The notes: generated by a model not told the origin, from the sequence alone. Shown: positions 46,084-55,365, numbered from the stretch's first letter. The stretch: DNA of 64,000 nucleotides from Paenibacillus sp. FSL H7-0326 (GCF_001955535.1 NZ_MPVN01000002.1:496001-560000); one strand, 5' to 3'. Program-made: numbers and translations.

Positions 46084-46827
46084 TCAAAGTTCGATCCTGC
46101 TTGCTTCCTTGCGTCCCGTCTCAATGAGACGGTAAGCACGGTCTATTTCCGCTTGTTCAGGAGAGGGGACACCCTCAAGCGGATATTCTTTGCCTAGCAG
46201 CTTCCATTTATAAATTCCCATTTGATGATAGGGAAGAATCTCAAATTTTTCTACTCCATCCAGTGTTCCTATAAACCGGCCCAGATTAAGCAGATCCTTC
46301 TCATCATGATGAATGCCAGGAACATATACATGGCGGATCCACATCTGCTTGCCATGTTCCGATAACCAGCGTGCCGTCTCCAGCATTCTTACATTCGATT
46401 TGCCCGTCAGGCGCTCATGCTTCTCATTATCGATATGCTTCAGATCGAGCAGCACAAGATCCGTTACCTTAAGGAGCTCATCTATACGGTCCATATCATT
46501 AAAACCGTTCGTATCCAGCGTCGTATGCAGATTCCAGCGATCTTTGACCTCACGGAACAGCTGAGTAACAAAGGCCGCTTGAAGCGTAGGTTCACCGCCA
46601 GAGACAGTCAAGCCTCCACCAGAGCTCTTATAATAATGAATATAAGGCTCAATCTCAGCGAGCACCTCTTCCAGTGACATTGCGTTCCCGCCATCCAGTG
46701 CCCAGGTGTCAGGGTTATGACAGTACTGGCATTTCAGCAGACATCCCTGCATGAACAGCACGAAGCGGATGCCGGGACCATCAACCGTACCAAATGTTTC
46801 TAGTGAATGTACATGACCTTTGACCAT
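46084..46827 (-). CDS. pflA: pyruvate formate-lyase-activating enzyme
   Basis: PflA is a radical-SAM enzyme that abstracts a hydrogen from the glycine of PflB. The 247-residue product has CX3CX2C at Cys29, Cys33 and Cys36 in GCLLKCQYCHN, the SAM motif SGGEPTLQ, and TLDTNGFN. It lies 73 bases downstream of pflB and is presumably co-transcribed under FNR-type control. Confidence 0.97.
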   Translation of the reverse strand: MVKGHVHSLETFGTVDGPGIRFVLFMQGCLLKCQYCHNPDTWALDGGNAMSLEEVLAEIEPYIHYYKSSGGGLTVSGGEPTLQAAFVTQLFREVKDRWNLHTTLDTNGFNDMDRIDELLKVTDLVLLDLKHIDNEKHERLTGKSNVRMLETARWLSEHGKQMWIRHVYVPGIHHDEKDLLNLGRFIGTLDGVEKFEILPYHQMGIYKWKLLGKEYPLEGVPSPEQAEIDRAYRLIETGRKEASRIEL

Positions 46828-46900
46828 TTATACCATCCCTTTTTCTATCGCATCCGCTTTGTGCGTCTGTGCAGATTGTTGAGTAGCTAGCAGTTAGCTG

Positions 46901-49162
46901 TTACATATTGCCGTGGAATGTCCGGTTAATAACATCAAGCTGCTGCTCACGTGTCAGTTTGATAAAGTTAACCGCATAACCCGATACCCGTACGGTCAGC
47001 TGTGGATAATTCTCAGGGTGCTCCATTGCATCAATCAGCTGCTCTCGATTAAAGACATTGACATTCAAGTGATGGGCTCCACTTCCAAAATATCCGTCCA
47101 TCATTGCTGTCAGGTTGGTCTTACGGGCCTCTTCCTCTTTGCCAAGTGCCTTCGGAATGATCGAGAAGGTGTTGGAAATACCATCCAGGCTGTGTTCGTA
47201 AGGCAGTTTGGCAACGGAGCTGAGGGAAGCCAGTGCGCCTTTTTTATCGCGTCCGTGCATTGGATTCGCTCCTGGGGCAAAAGGCTCTCCTGCTTTACGT
47301 CCGTCCGGGGTCGTACCCGTCTTCTTACCATACACAACATTCGATGTAATCGTCAGTACCGATTGTGTCGGCATCGCATTCCGATAGGCTTTGTGCTTGC
47401 GAATCATCGTCATGAAGGACTCGACGAGCTCCACTGCGATTTGGTCAACCTTGTCGTCGTTATTACCGTAGCAAGGATACTCGCCTTCTATAACGAAATC
47501 CACGGCAATTCCATTCTCGTTGCGGATGGGGCGAACCGTTGCATACTTGATGGCACTAAGCGAATCGGCTGCTACAGACAGTCCAGCGATACCGCAGGCC
47601 ATCGTCCGCAGAATATCACGATCATGCAGCGCCATTTCAATCCGTTCGTAGCTGTATTTATCATGCATATAGTGAATCACGTTCAGCGTGTTCATATACA
47701 GCTTCGCGAGCCACTCCATCATCGGCTTGAAGCGTTTCATAACCTCGTCATAGTTCAGTACTTCAGATGTAATTGGCGGATACTCTGGACCCACCTGGGC
47801 TCCTGATTTCTCGTCCTTACCGCCGTTAATTGCATACAGCAGCGCCTTAGCAAGGTTCGCACGTGCACCGAAGAATTGCATCTGCTTCCCGATCCGCATT
47901 GCAGATACGCAGCAGGCAATACCGTAATCGTCTCCATAGATCGGACGCATCAGATCGTCATTCTCATATTGAATGGAGCTGGTTTCGATAGATACCTTGG
48001 CGCAGTACTTCTTAAACCCTTCTGGCAGCTGCTCTGACCATAGCACCGTCAAGTTTGGCTCTGGTGCGGGTCCGAGATTGTACAGCGTATGCAGGAAGCG
48101 GAAGCTGTTCTTCGTGACGCGTGTCTTGCCATCCATCCCCATGCCGCCAATGGATTCCGTGACCCATGTTGGATCTCCACTGAACAGCTCGTTATAATCC
48201 GGCGTACGCAGGAATTTTACAATTCTCAGCTTCATGACAAAATGATCCACCAGCTCTTGTGCTTCCTCTTCAGTCAGTGTTCCTTCTATAAGGTCTCTCT
48301 GGATATAGATATCCAGGAAGGAAGAGACACGTCCAAGTGACATCGCTGCACCATTTTGCTCTTTAATTGCTGCCAGATAAGCGAAGTAAACCCATTGGAA
48401 GGCTTCTTTGGCATTTCGTGCAGGACCGGAAATATCGAATCCGTGCATTTCACCAAGCTGCTTCAGCTCTTTCAGCGCTCGTATCTGTTCAGACAATTCC
48501 TCACGAAGCCGGATGACATCTTCATCGATCACATCAACTTCCAGCTCAGCCTGCTCTCTCATCTTGTCCTTGATTAAAAAGTCAATTCCATACAGCGCTG
48601 CTCTTCGGTAGTCACCGATAATACGTCCGCGGCCGTAGGCATCTGGCAGGCCTGTGATGATGCCGGCTCGCCGCGCATTTCTCATTTCACTCGTATAGGC
48701 ATCAAATACCCCTTGGTTATGTGTTTTTCTGATCGTGGTGAACATTTCAATAATCGGCTCAGGAAGCTTAAAACCATAGGCTTCACAAGCATCAATCATC
48801 ATCTTGATACCGCCGAACGGCTGAATGGAACGCTTAAACGGGGCATCCGTCTGAACGCCGACAATCTGCTCCTTCTCTTTATCCAAGTATCCAGGCTGAT
48901 GGGATACAATTGTTGAAGGGGTGTTGACATCCACATCCAGTACTCCGCCGTTATCTCTCTCTTTCTTGGTTAGATCCATAACGATCTCCCACAGCGCTTT
49001 TGTATTGTCTGTCGCACCTGTCAAAAAGCTCTCGTCACCCTCATACGGAATGAGGTTTTTCTCTAAAAAGTTATTAACATTAACCTCTTTTGTCCATTTT
49101 CCGGACTTGAAGCTTCTCCAGCCGGATTGTACGTTTTGCATTTCTTTTTCGGTTACCGCCAT
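46901..49162 (-). CDS. pflB: formate C-acetyltransferase (pyruvate formate-lyase)
   Basis: PflB cleaves pyruvate with CoA to acetyl-CoA and formate without oxygen. The 753-residue product has the adjacent catalytic Cys pair in [14 protein letters not shown] near residue 410 and the glycyl-radical motif RVSGYAVNF with Gly728. GGAGG precedes the ATG. The leader is about 220 bases long and contains a second FNR-like site. With adhE and pflA it forms an acetyl-CoA to ethanol fermentation route. Confidence 0.98.
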   Translation of the reverse strand: MAVTEKEMQNVQSGWRSFKSGKWTKEVNVNNFLEKNLIPYEGDESFLTGATDNTKALWEIVMDLTKKERDNGGVLDVDVNTPSTIVSHQPGYLDKEKEQIVGVQTDAPFKRSIQPFGGIKMMIDACEAYGFKLPEPIIEMFTTIRKTHNQGVFDAYTSEMRNARRAGIITGLPDAYGRGRIIGDYRRAALYGIDFLIKDKMREQAELEVDVIDEDVIRLREELSEQIRALKELKQLGEMHGFDISGPARNAKEAFQWVYFAYLAAIKEQNGAAMSLGRVSSFLDIYIQRDLIEGTLTEEEAQELVDHFVMKLRIVKFLRTPDYNELFSGDPTWVTESIGGMGMDGKTRVTKNSFRFLHTLYNLGPAPEPNLTVLWSEQLPEGFKKYCAKVSIETSSIQYENDDLMRPIYGDDYGIACCVSAMRIGKQMQFFGARANLAKALLYAINGGKDEKSGAQVGPEYPPITSEVLNYDEVMKRFKPMMEWLAKLYMNTLNVIHYMHDKYSYERIEMALHDRDILRTMACGIAGLSVAADSLSAIKYATVRPIRNENGIAVDFVIEGEYPCYGNNDDKVDQIAVELVESFMTMIRKHKAYRNAMPTQSVLTITSNVVYGKKTGTTPDGRKAGEPFAPGANPMHGRDKKGALASLSSVAKLPYEHSLDGISNTFSIIPKALGKEEEARKTNLTAMMDGYFGSGAHHLNVNVFNREQLIDAMEHPENYPQLTVRVSGYAVNFIKLTREQQLDVINRTFHGNM

Positions 49163-49277
49163 GGTAATCCCTCCAATAGATTCGTGGTTACACTAGACAG
49201 ATCATGAAGGCAGGTACGAAATTCCATCCCTGCTGTTACTCTTTCTCCCTCGGCTCTGTTATTGTGGTAAGGTTATT

Positions 49278-49293
49278 TGTGATTATTTTCACT
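49278..49293. promoter_or_regulatory. second FNR-like site in the pflB leader
   Basis: TGTGATTATTTTCACT differs at one base from TGTGA-N6-TCACA. It lies 116 bases before the pflB ATG and downstream of the predicted start, so it may repress or serve an additional promoter. Confidence 0.45.
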
Positions 49294-49390
49294 AATCTAC
49301 CTGCTCACTCCCCTTCTCTCCACTCTTTATAGGGAAGTGAAATTGCCTTTTGGGTTCTATGAAATAGATTTCTTCTCTCTTACATTTCAA

Positions 49391-49433
49391 ATTATATTAT
49401 ACAGATCACATTAATTATGTGATGAATATCACA
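49391..49433 (-). promoter_or_regulatory. FNR-activated promoter of pflB
   Basis: TGTGATATTCATCACA on the minus strand (49418-49433) is a perfect FNR/CRP-type palindrome, and TATAAT lies at 49391-49396. With a start 7 bases after the -10 (near 49384), the centre of the site falls at -41.5, the standard class II activator position. No good -35 is present, which fits dependence on an activator. Confidence 0.8.
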
Positions 49434-49512
49434 AAGTTAAGCCTGTTACTCCATTTTATTTTTACTGTTGTAGTCATGCTTCCCATTCCTATATTGTGCG
49501 GAACAAGCATAC

Positions 49513-49563
49513 GAAAAAAAAGCCGTGCTGAACGAAGGAAATTCCTTCTGCTCAGCACAGCTT
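49513..49563 (-). terminator. terminator after adhE
   Basis: GCTGTGCTGAGCAGAAGG pairs with TCCTTCGTTCAGCACGGC with few mismatches around a short AATT loop, followed on the minus strand by eight T. It ends adhE and lies about 80 bases upstream of the pflB FNR site. Confidence 0.85.
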
Positions 49564-49587
49564 CACCATTTACGATGAAGAACACGG

Positions 49588-52200
49588 TTATTTATCAAAT
49601 CTTCCATAGAAAGCATTCCGGTACACATCAGCCAGCTCACTGACAAGTGGCAGCTTCGGATTCGCAGTAGTACACTGATCTTCAAATGCCCGGTCTGCCA
49701 AATAATCGACTCTTGCTTCAAAATCCTTCGGATCAAAGCCAAGCTCCTGGAACGAAGCCGGGATACCGAGCTTCTTATTCAAATTACGTATTGCCTGAAT
49801 CAGGCTGTTAACCCCTTCTTCTGTCGTATTCGCAGGTAATCCCAGGATACGTGCAATATCGGCATAACGAAGATCTGCTGTGAAATGATCATATTTCGGG
49901 AAGGATGCGAATTTCGTCGGCTTCTTCGCGTTGTATCTTATAACATGCGGCATCAGAATGGCATTGGTTCGTCCATGTGCCGTGTGATACTGTCCGCCCC
50001 ATTTGTGAGCAAGACTGTGATTGATACCAAGGAATGCATTGGCAAAGGCCATTCCGGCAATCGTAGACGCGTTATGCATTTTCTCTCTCGCCAGCTTATC
50101 TCCCGTAAGAGCAGATGCTTCAAGATATTCGAATACGAGCTGAATCGCTTTGATCGCGAGGCCATCTGTATAATCATTTGCCATGACAGATACGTAGGCT
50201 TCGATCGCGTGAGTCAGTACATCCATACCCGTATCTGCGACAGCTACCCGTGGCAGGCTGTATACGAAATCGGGATCTACAATGGCTACATCCGGTGTCA
50301 GCTCGTAATCGGCCAGCGGATATTTGGTATTCCCTTTATTCTTATCTGTAATAACTGCAAATGAGGTTACTTCTGAGCCTGTTCCCGAGGTTGTTGGGAT
50401 CGCCACAAATTTTGCCTTTTGTCCCAGCTTAGGATATTTGTAAATCCGTTTACGGATATCCATAAATTTTTGTTTCATATGATCAAACTCGGCATCAGGA
50501 TGCTCGTAGAACAGCCACATCGCCTTGGCCGCATCCATTGGGGATCCGCCGCCGAGCGCAATAATACAATCCGGTTCAAAGCTGTTCATCAGCTTCGTGC
50601 CATTCTCTACGGTTGTTGTTGAAGGGTCGGGCTCCACATCGGAGAACACTTCAATGAACACAGGCTTGCGGCGCTGGCGCAGGTAATGCTCCACTTTATC
50701 AACGTAGCCCAGTTTCACCATCATGGAATCTGTAACAATGAGTACGCGAGAAATGTCAGGCATTTTCGCAAGATACTGGGTAGCCCCCTTCTCAAAATAA
50801 ACCTTGCTTGGAACCTTAAACCATTGCATATTCACTGTACGTCTCGCCACTCTCTTCACGTTGATTAGATTTACTGCGGTTACATTCGAAGAGGTTGAAT
50901 TCCGTCCGTATGAACCACAGCCCAGCGTCAATGATGGTAAGTTGGTATTGTAGATGTCCCCAATTGCACCGTGAGTTGAAGGAGAGTTTACAAGAATCCG
51001 GCAGGTCTTGAGATGATCTGCAAAACGGCTGATCACTTCATCATCATTTGAATGAATGACCGAAGAGTGTCCCATTCCTCCAAAAGAAACGATTTCTGCG
51101 GCACGTTCTATCCCCTGCTCTACCGTCTTAACCTTGTAGCAGGCCAGAATCGGACTCAGCTTCTCAGCGGACAATGGGAATTTTTCTCCAACACCGTCCA
51201 GCTCAGCAACCAGAATCTTGGTATTCTCCGGAACGACGATTCCGCTCATCTTCGCAATATCGACAGCCGACTGGCCGACGATCTTCGGATTAACAGCACA
51301 TTTGTCAGCGGAGATAGCATAAGTCGTTAATTTCGCCGCTTCATCTTTGGTTACGAAGTAGCAGCCATCCGCCACCATTCTCTTCTTCACTTCATCGTAG
51401 ACGGGTTCTTCTACAATGACCGCTTGCTCTGATGCACAGATCATTCCGTTATCGAAGGATTTGGATAAGATCAAATCTGTCACTGCTTGATTAAGATTCG
51501 CCGTCTTCTCTATAAAGCAAGGAACATTTCCTGGTCCAACGCCAAGTGCCGGTTTACCGCAGCTGTAAGCTGCCTTAACCATCGCTCCACCACCGGTAGC
51601 CAAAATGAGTGCAACATCCGGATGATTCATCAGCTCGTTTGTCTTCTCCATCGACGGGGCGTCAATCCACTGAATACAATCAGCTGGTGCGCCTTCTTTG
51701 ATCGCTGCATCTCTTAGAATGCGTGCTGCTTCCCGGCTTGAGTTCTGTGCCGATGGATGGAAACCGAATATGATAGGGTTTCGTGTCTTTATGGCAATCA
51801 GTGCCTTAAACATCGTTGTAGAGGTAGGATTGGTTACAGGGGTAATCCCCATAATTACGCCTACCGGCTCCGCTATTTTTTGATAGTTCTCAAACTCATT
51901 ATCTTCGATGACGCCGACCGTTTTGTCATATTTAATATTGTTGTAGACATATTCTGTAGCAAAAATATTCTTGATAATCTTGTCTTCATAAATTCCGCGG
52001 CCTGTTTCCGTCACAGCCAGCTTGGCTAGATTCATGTGCTTATCAAGACCAGCCAGTGCCATCGCCTGAACAATACGGTCAACCGCCTCTTGATCTAATT
52101 GCATAAATGCTTCCAGCGCCTTCTTGCCCTTGGTTACCAGCTCATTAATATATTCCGCCGCAGTAACTTCTTTGGATACAGCCTCGTTCTTAACAGCCAT
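49588..52200 (-). CDS. adhE: bifunctional acetaldehyde-CoA/alcohol dehydrogenase
   Basis: AdhE reduces acetyl-CoA to ethanol through acetaldehyde, regenerating NAD during fermentation. The 870-residue product has the N-terminal aldehyde dehydrogenase (Cys in NGMICASEQAVIVEE, around residue 245) and the C-terminal iron alcohol dehydrogenase (GGGSPMDAAKAMWLFYEHP; ATTSGTGSEVT-like PTTSGTGSEVTSFAV; HSLAHKWGG with metal His). A ribosome site GGAGG lies upstream of the ATG. Its promoter has an FNR site at the class II position. Confidence 0.98.
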   Translation of the reverse strand: MAVKNEAVSKEVTAAEYINELVTKGKKALEAFMQLDQEAVDRIVQAMALAGLDKHMNLAKLAVTETGRGIYEDKIIKNIFATEYVYNNIKYDKTVGVIEDNEFENYQKIAEPVGVIMGITPVTNPTSTTMFKALIAIKTRNPIIFGFHPSAQNSSREAARILRDAAIKEGAPADCIQWIDAPSMEKTNELMNHPDVALILATGGGAMVKAAYSCGKPALGVGPGNVPCFIEKTANLNQAVTDLILSKSFDNGMICASEQAVIVEEPVYDEVKKRMVADGCYFVTKDEAAKLTTYAISADKCAVNPKIVGQSAVDIAKMSGIVVPENTKILVAELDGVGEKFPLSAEKLSPILACYKVKTVEQGIERAAEIVSFGGMGHSSVIHSNDDEVISRFADHLKTCRILVNSPSTHGAIGDIYNTNLPSLTLGCGSYGRNSTSSNVTAVNLINVKRVARRTVNMQWFKVPSKVYFEKGATQYLAKMPDISRVLIVTDSMMVKLGYVDKVEHYLRQRRKPVFIEVFSDVEPDPSTTTVENGTKLMNSFEPDCIIALGGGSPMDAAKAMWLFYEHPDAEFDHMKQKFMDIRKRIYKYPKLGQKAKFVAIPTTSGTGSEVTSFAVITDKNKGNTKYPLADYELTPDVAIVDPDFVYSLPRVAVADTGMDVLTHAIEAYVSVMANDYTDGLAIKAIQLVFEYLEASALTGDKLAREKMHNASTIAGMAFANAFLGINHSLAHKWGGQYHTAHGRTNAILMPHVIRYNAKKPTKFASFPKYDHFTADLRYADIARILGLPANTTEEGVNSLIQAIRNLNKKLGIPASFQELGFDPKDFEARVDYLADRAFEDQCTTANPKLPLVSELADVYRNAFYGRFDK

Positions 52201-52260
52201 CTCCTATCATCCTCCTACCCAAATTCTGAGTTTTTTGTCTCTCTATTGGATTACGAAGTC

Positions 52261-52303
52261 ATCATATCATGCATGATTCTCTTTTTTTGTGAATTTATTC
52301 ACA
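52261..52303 (-). promoter_or_regulatory. FNR-activated promoter of adhE
   Basis: TGTGAATAAATTCACA on the minus strand (52288-52303) is a perfect TGTGA-N6-TCACA palindrome. TATGAT lies at 52261-52266, which puts the start near 52254 and the site centre at -41.5, as for pflB. No matching -35 hexamer is visible. The leader to the adhE ATG is about 54 bases. Confidence 0.8.
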
Positions 52304-52327
52304 ATGTATAAAAACTTCGGATTCGAT

Positions 52328-52343
52328 AGTGAAATGAATCACA
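52328..52343. promoter_or_regulatory. FNR-like site upstream of fnr
   Basis: AGTGAAATGAATCACA matches TGTGA-N6-TCACA except at the first base. It lies 94 bases before the fnr ATG. A TATACT at 52394-52399 would place it near -70.5, a class I spacing; a TACTTT at 52361-52366 would place it near -37. Autoregulation is likely, but the promoter is not resolved. Confidence 0.55.
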
Positions 52344-52436
52344 ATTTTGGAATTTTGCCATACTTTGCTTCTCCCGCCCTCTTAACGAAGGTATATACTG
52401 AACTTGTAAATCGAACAGTGCAAGGGGGAATCGCAT

Positions 52437-53153
52437 ATGACTCACTTAGCATTACTTGAACAAAAAGAAGGCAATATCCGCTGCTTCACATCAGAGAACA
52501 AACAGCTCTTACTCAACTTATTGAAGTATCGATCATTACCAAAAGGCTCTCATCTGTTCTGGGAGGGGGATCCTGCCGACAAGCTGTTTTTTATTAAGCA
52601 CGGGCGCATCAAGATTACGAAATTCACAGATGAAGGAAAAGAATTAATCATGTATATTCATCAGGACGGGGATTTGATCGGTCATGCCGACCCCTTCTTC
52701 TCTTCTAGGCACAGCTATTCTGCTGAAGTATTGGAAGAGAGCGAGATTGGATATGCAGAAACCTCAGAGCTTCAGCTGCTCATTGAGATCAACGGCGGAT
52801 TTGCACTTGATTTTATGAAATGGATGGGTATATACCATCGAATTACACAGACGAAATTCCGCGATCTTATGATGTACGGCAAGCAGGGCGCTCTCTGCTC
52901 AACACTAATCCGGCTCGGAAATACTTATGGAGAAGTGGATGGCAAGGATATTCGGATTAACAAAAAGATGACACATACGGATCTGTCGAATATGATTGGT
53001 GCAACCCGGGAAAGTGTCAATCGAATGCTCGCTGAGCTGCGCAAGAAAGGCGCTCTGGCATATGATGATGGCTGCATCGTGATCAAGGAATTAAGCGTTC
53101 TTCAACAGATTTGCCGCTGCGAGCAATGCCCGGTAGAAATCTGCAGGATTTAA
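52437..53153 (+). CDS. fnr: anaerobic regulator Fnr (Crp/Fnr family)
   Basis: The 238-residue regulator matches Bacillus Fnr in length and layout: a cNMP-type N-terminal domain, a C-terminal helix-turn-helix (MTHTDLSNMIGATRESVNRMLAEL) and a Cys cluster at the extreme C-terminus, Cys228-X2-Cys231-X4-Cys236, with an extra Cys226. In B. subtilis these Cys ligands hold a 4Fe-4S cluster that senses oxygen. The recognition helix TRESVNRML explains TGTGA sites in the pflB and adhE promoters. It is divergent from adhE. Confidence 0.94.
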   Translation: MTHLALLEQKEGNIRCFTSENKQLLLNLLKYRSLPKGSHLFWEGDPADKLFFIKHGRIKITKFTDEGKELIMYIHQDGDLIGHADPFFSSRHSYSAEVLEESEIGYAETSELQLLIEINGGFALDFMKWMGIYHRITQTKFRDLMMYGKQGALCSTLIRLGNTYGEVDGKDIRINKKMTHTDLSNMIGATRESVNRMLAELRKKGALAYDDGCIVIKELSVLQQICRCEQCPVEICRI

Positions 53154-53158
53154 CAAGA

Positions 53159-53203
53159 CAAAAAGCCGACCTTCTGATTTAGAGAAAGATCGGCTTCTTT
53201 TTT
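53159..53203. terminator. bidirectional terminator between fnr and the NirD-like gene
   Basis: AGCCGACCTT pairs with AAGATCGGCT with one weak pair, flanked by AAAA and TTCTTTTTTT. It separates the convergent fnr and NirD-like genes. Confidence 0.75.
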
Positions 53204-53232
53204 TATATGAAGATGGAAATAGACCACCCATT

Positions 53233-53616
53233 TTAAGCAAGCACAATATACAATTTGCTCTTCATGATATGCACCCTATAAGCTGGCACCTTGGTTATAT
53301 TACTAGCTTCCCTTGTGACATCTCCCGTTTCCAGATCAACCTTCCAATCGTCGGAAGGATCATACACCGTATGTCCAGACACAATGCCCTCCGTGAGCCT
53401 GATTCCCTCTGGATTTATTCTTACATTATCGAGAGCAAACAGACCACCGTCACTTGTCCTGAACACGCCAATTTCGCGATTCTGTAGAGTAACCATACGT
53501 CCGATCAATGAATAGAAATCCCGCTCGTCTCCTACTGGATAAGCCTTGGCCTTTATAACTTCTGATACATTAACAGGCACCTGCTGTTCCTTCATTCTCC
53601 CCTTGATTACACCCAT
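53233..53616 (-). CDS. NirD-like Rieske-fold protein without cluster ligands
   Basis: The 127-residue product aligns with the nitrite reductase small subunit NirD: FRTSDGGLFALDN, then LTEGIVSGHTVY and DDWKVDLETGDV. The four Rieske ligands are gone: the CPH site reads INP in VRINPEG, and CPLHDW reads DPSDDW. Some NirD proteins, such as that of E. coli, also lack the cluster. No nirB gene is in the window, and it lies convergent to fnr. The first ATG has GAAGGG 7 bases upstream. A structural or electron-transfer-accessory role is possible; catalysis by a cluster is not. Confidence 0.8.
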   Translation of the reverse strand: MGVIKGRMKEQQVPVNVSEVIKAKAYPVGDERDFYSLIGRMVTLQNREIGVFRTSDGGLFALDNVRINPEGIRLTEGIVSGHTVYDPSDDWKVDLETGDVTREASNITKVPAYRVHIMKSKLYIVLA

Positions 53617-53808
53617 AGGTTAACCCTTCTTTCCAAGATACGGTAATGTCTTTGTCTCAAAGTGATTGATTCATCTTTTATTATTTTAAATTAAAGATTC
53701 TGAAATGAAAATCATATTTTGGCGAATATTTCAAAATGATACCATGGTAGGATATTTGAATGTGTGAATATTCCCAATACAGATGCATTAGGTCTTGTTA
53801 TCGACAAA

Positions 53809-53850
53809 AAAAGCCTGCCACCGACTACTGTCGTTCAGCAAGCTCTAATC
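53809..53850 (-). terminator. terminator after the lipoprotein gene
   Basis: GCTTGC pairs with GCAGGC and CGAC with GTCG in a two-tier stem, followed on the minus strand by seven T. The stem overlaps the last codons of the lipoprotein gene. Confidence 0.6.
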
Positions 53851-54523
53851 TTATTTCGTCTCTCGGACTAAGCACCATATCCAGTCCATTATCCATCAAC
53901 TCTTTATTGTTCACTTCAATTTTCCATCTTTCCGTAATTAACGGAACATAACCATCAATCGAATGAACGTATCGTTTGTTATCCGTCAGTTGAATCCGCT
54001 CATTCTTCTCCAAAATATCTCTTACGGTCAAATTAGGAAAATAAAGACTAGCAATGGAGCCCCGCAAATCCGGCTGACTTACCCCGCCATAAATCGTTAA
54101 GGTTACAGCCGATGGCTCCATATTCTCAATCTTGGCAATAGGTTGAATGTATAGAATTAGTGAATCTTTACTATCTAAAGAATTTCCCCATGCATCGGAG
54201 CCAATATCCTCATCATTTAATTTTAATCTCCACTCAAGAGACTCATCTAATACATACGAGCCAACGGAAGCAATGGCATTCGATCCTTCATTAAATTCAG
54301 CAACACGATCGATTGCATCATGTACTGTAAGTCCTTCATTAATTCTAATCTGTACAGGTTGAGTCAATGCCGGTATGTAGCTGCCACCTTCTACACGGAG
54401 TTCAACAGTTCCCGGCGTTTGATCCTCCGCCAGGCTTGTCCCTTTATCTACCGAACTGCAGCCCGTAAATATGAACAAGAGTAGAATTATTGCTGAAATT
54501 GTAAATGAGTACCGCACTTTCAT
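53825..54523 (-). CDS. lipoprotein with two beta-grasp-like domains
   Basis: The 232-residue product has a lipobox (FIFTGC, Cys22) and two similar modules: the first includes VRINEGLTVHDAIDRV, LEWRLKLNDEDIGSDAW and SLILYIQPI; the second LTVRDILEKNERIQL, RWKIEVNNKELMDNG and DEIRLELAE. The pattern (a TVxDAL-like helix, a WxxxxN strand, and a final DxIxL strand) resembles DUF4430/transcobalamin-like beta-grasp domains. A substrate- or partner-binding role at the membrane is possible. The spacing and context show no obvious partner. Confidence 0.75.
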   Translation of the reverse strand: MKVRYSFTISAIILLLFIFTGCSSVDKGTSLAEDQTPGTVELRVEGGSYIPALTQPVQIRINEGLTVHDAIDRVAEFNEGSNAIASVGSYVLDESLEWRLKLNDEDIGSDAWGNSLDSKDSLILYIQPIAKIENMEPSAVTLTIYGGVSQPDLRGSIASLYFPNLTVRDILEKNERIQLTDNKRYVHSIDGYVPLITERWKIEVNNKELMDNGLDMVLSPRDEIRLELAERQ

Positions 54524-54610
54524 GCAATCACCGCCTTACTTTTTTTGCATTATTCTACAATCTATTTATATAGCATACTATTATCTTGTGTTTAACTTCA
54601 ACTCCAATAG

Positions 54611-54634
54611 AAAAAAGCCCAAGATTGGGCTCTT
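54611..54634 (-). terminator. terminator after the 235-residue unknown gene
   Basis: AGCCCAA-GA-TTGGGCT is a perfect 7-base stem followed by TTTTTT on the minus strand, 27 bases after the gene. Confidence 0.75.
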
Positions 54635-54657
54635 CTGATATGACCAGTATGATGTTA

Positions 54658-55365
54658 CTACTGAACTGCTGCCTGCATATATATTCGGTTACCGCTCATA
54701 TTTTTTAAATAAGGACCAAGTCCCTTAAATTGCAGACCTGACACATAAACTCCTGTCATAAGCTTACCTTCCATCGTTCCCCACTCTGAATCAAATACGA
54801 CAGACGGAGCTGGTACATCCTCTTGGAAGATCGTAACTCCGTAATCTCTTCTTCGATACTGGATTCCACTCTCATACAGCGGTCTCTCCGTCAAATAAGT
54901 CGGCACAAAGTAAGCAGCAATGACATCCATCTCTTCTCCCGTATAAAAGGATTCATCTCCCAGAAACGGATGAAACAATTGAATCTCTTCATACTGAGAC
55001 CATATGAATGCCTGTAGAATTAAGCTCGCAAAAGTTCCGCCACGTTTGGTCGATACAGCTGTAGACTCGCCCATGCTTGTATCCGTTTTCAGATCAGCTA
55101 ATGGGGGACGGGCTTCTGCTTGTTCATTCTGATATTCACTTCCAATGAATTTCCATCCTTTGCTCGTGTGTATCCACTTTTGAAAGTATGAGCGCTGGGA
55201 CAGGACTGTTGCTTCAAGCTTCTCAGCAGCTGCTGGAGAAAAGTACTGTTTCACCATTCTGGCTGCCTTCTCATAGATCGACTGAACGCGGAGGGATGCT
55301 TGCTCAAGCTCGGCAACATCTTGTTGAAAGTAATTCACTTTACGAGATACGACGATTTTGTTCAA
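54658..55365 (-). CDS. protein of unknown function
   Basis: I do not recognise this 235-residue protein. It is soluble and has no signal peptide. The N-terminal third is helical (residues 10-60; ELEQASLRVQSIYEKAARMVKQYF), and the rest looks beta-rich with many aromatic residues (YFVPTYLTERPLYESGIQYRRRDYG). A TTG at 55365 with AGGAGG 9 bases upstream is a strong start signal, better than the longer frame. It lies alone between terminators in an accessory stretch, so its partners cannot be guessed. Confidence 0.65.
   Translation of the reverse strand: MNKIVVSRKVNYFQQDVAELEQASLRVQSIYEKAARMVKQYFSPAAAEKLEATVLSQRSYFQKWIHTSKGWKFIGSEYQNEQAEARPPLADLKTDTSMGESTAVSTKRGGTFASLILQAFIWSQYEEIQLFHPFLGDESFYTGEEMDVIAAYFVPTYLTERPLYESGIQYRRRDYGVTIFQEDVPAPSVVFDSEWGTMEGKLMTGVYVSGLQFKGLGPYLKNMSGNRIYMQAAVQ

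Noticed and set aside
46913..47806. Open frame of 297 codons on the plus strand opposite pflB
   Set aside because: It mirrors codon usage of the highly conserved pflB. No ribosome site or promoter precedes it.
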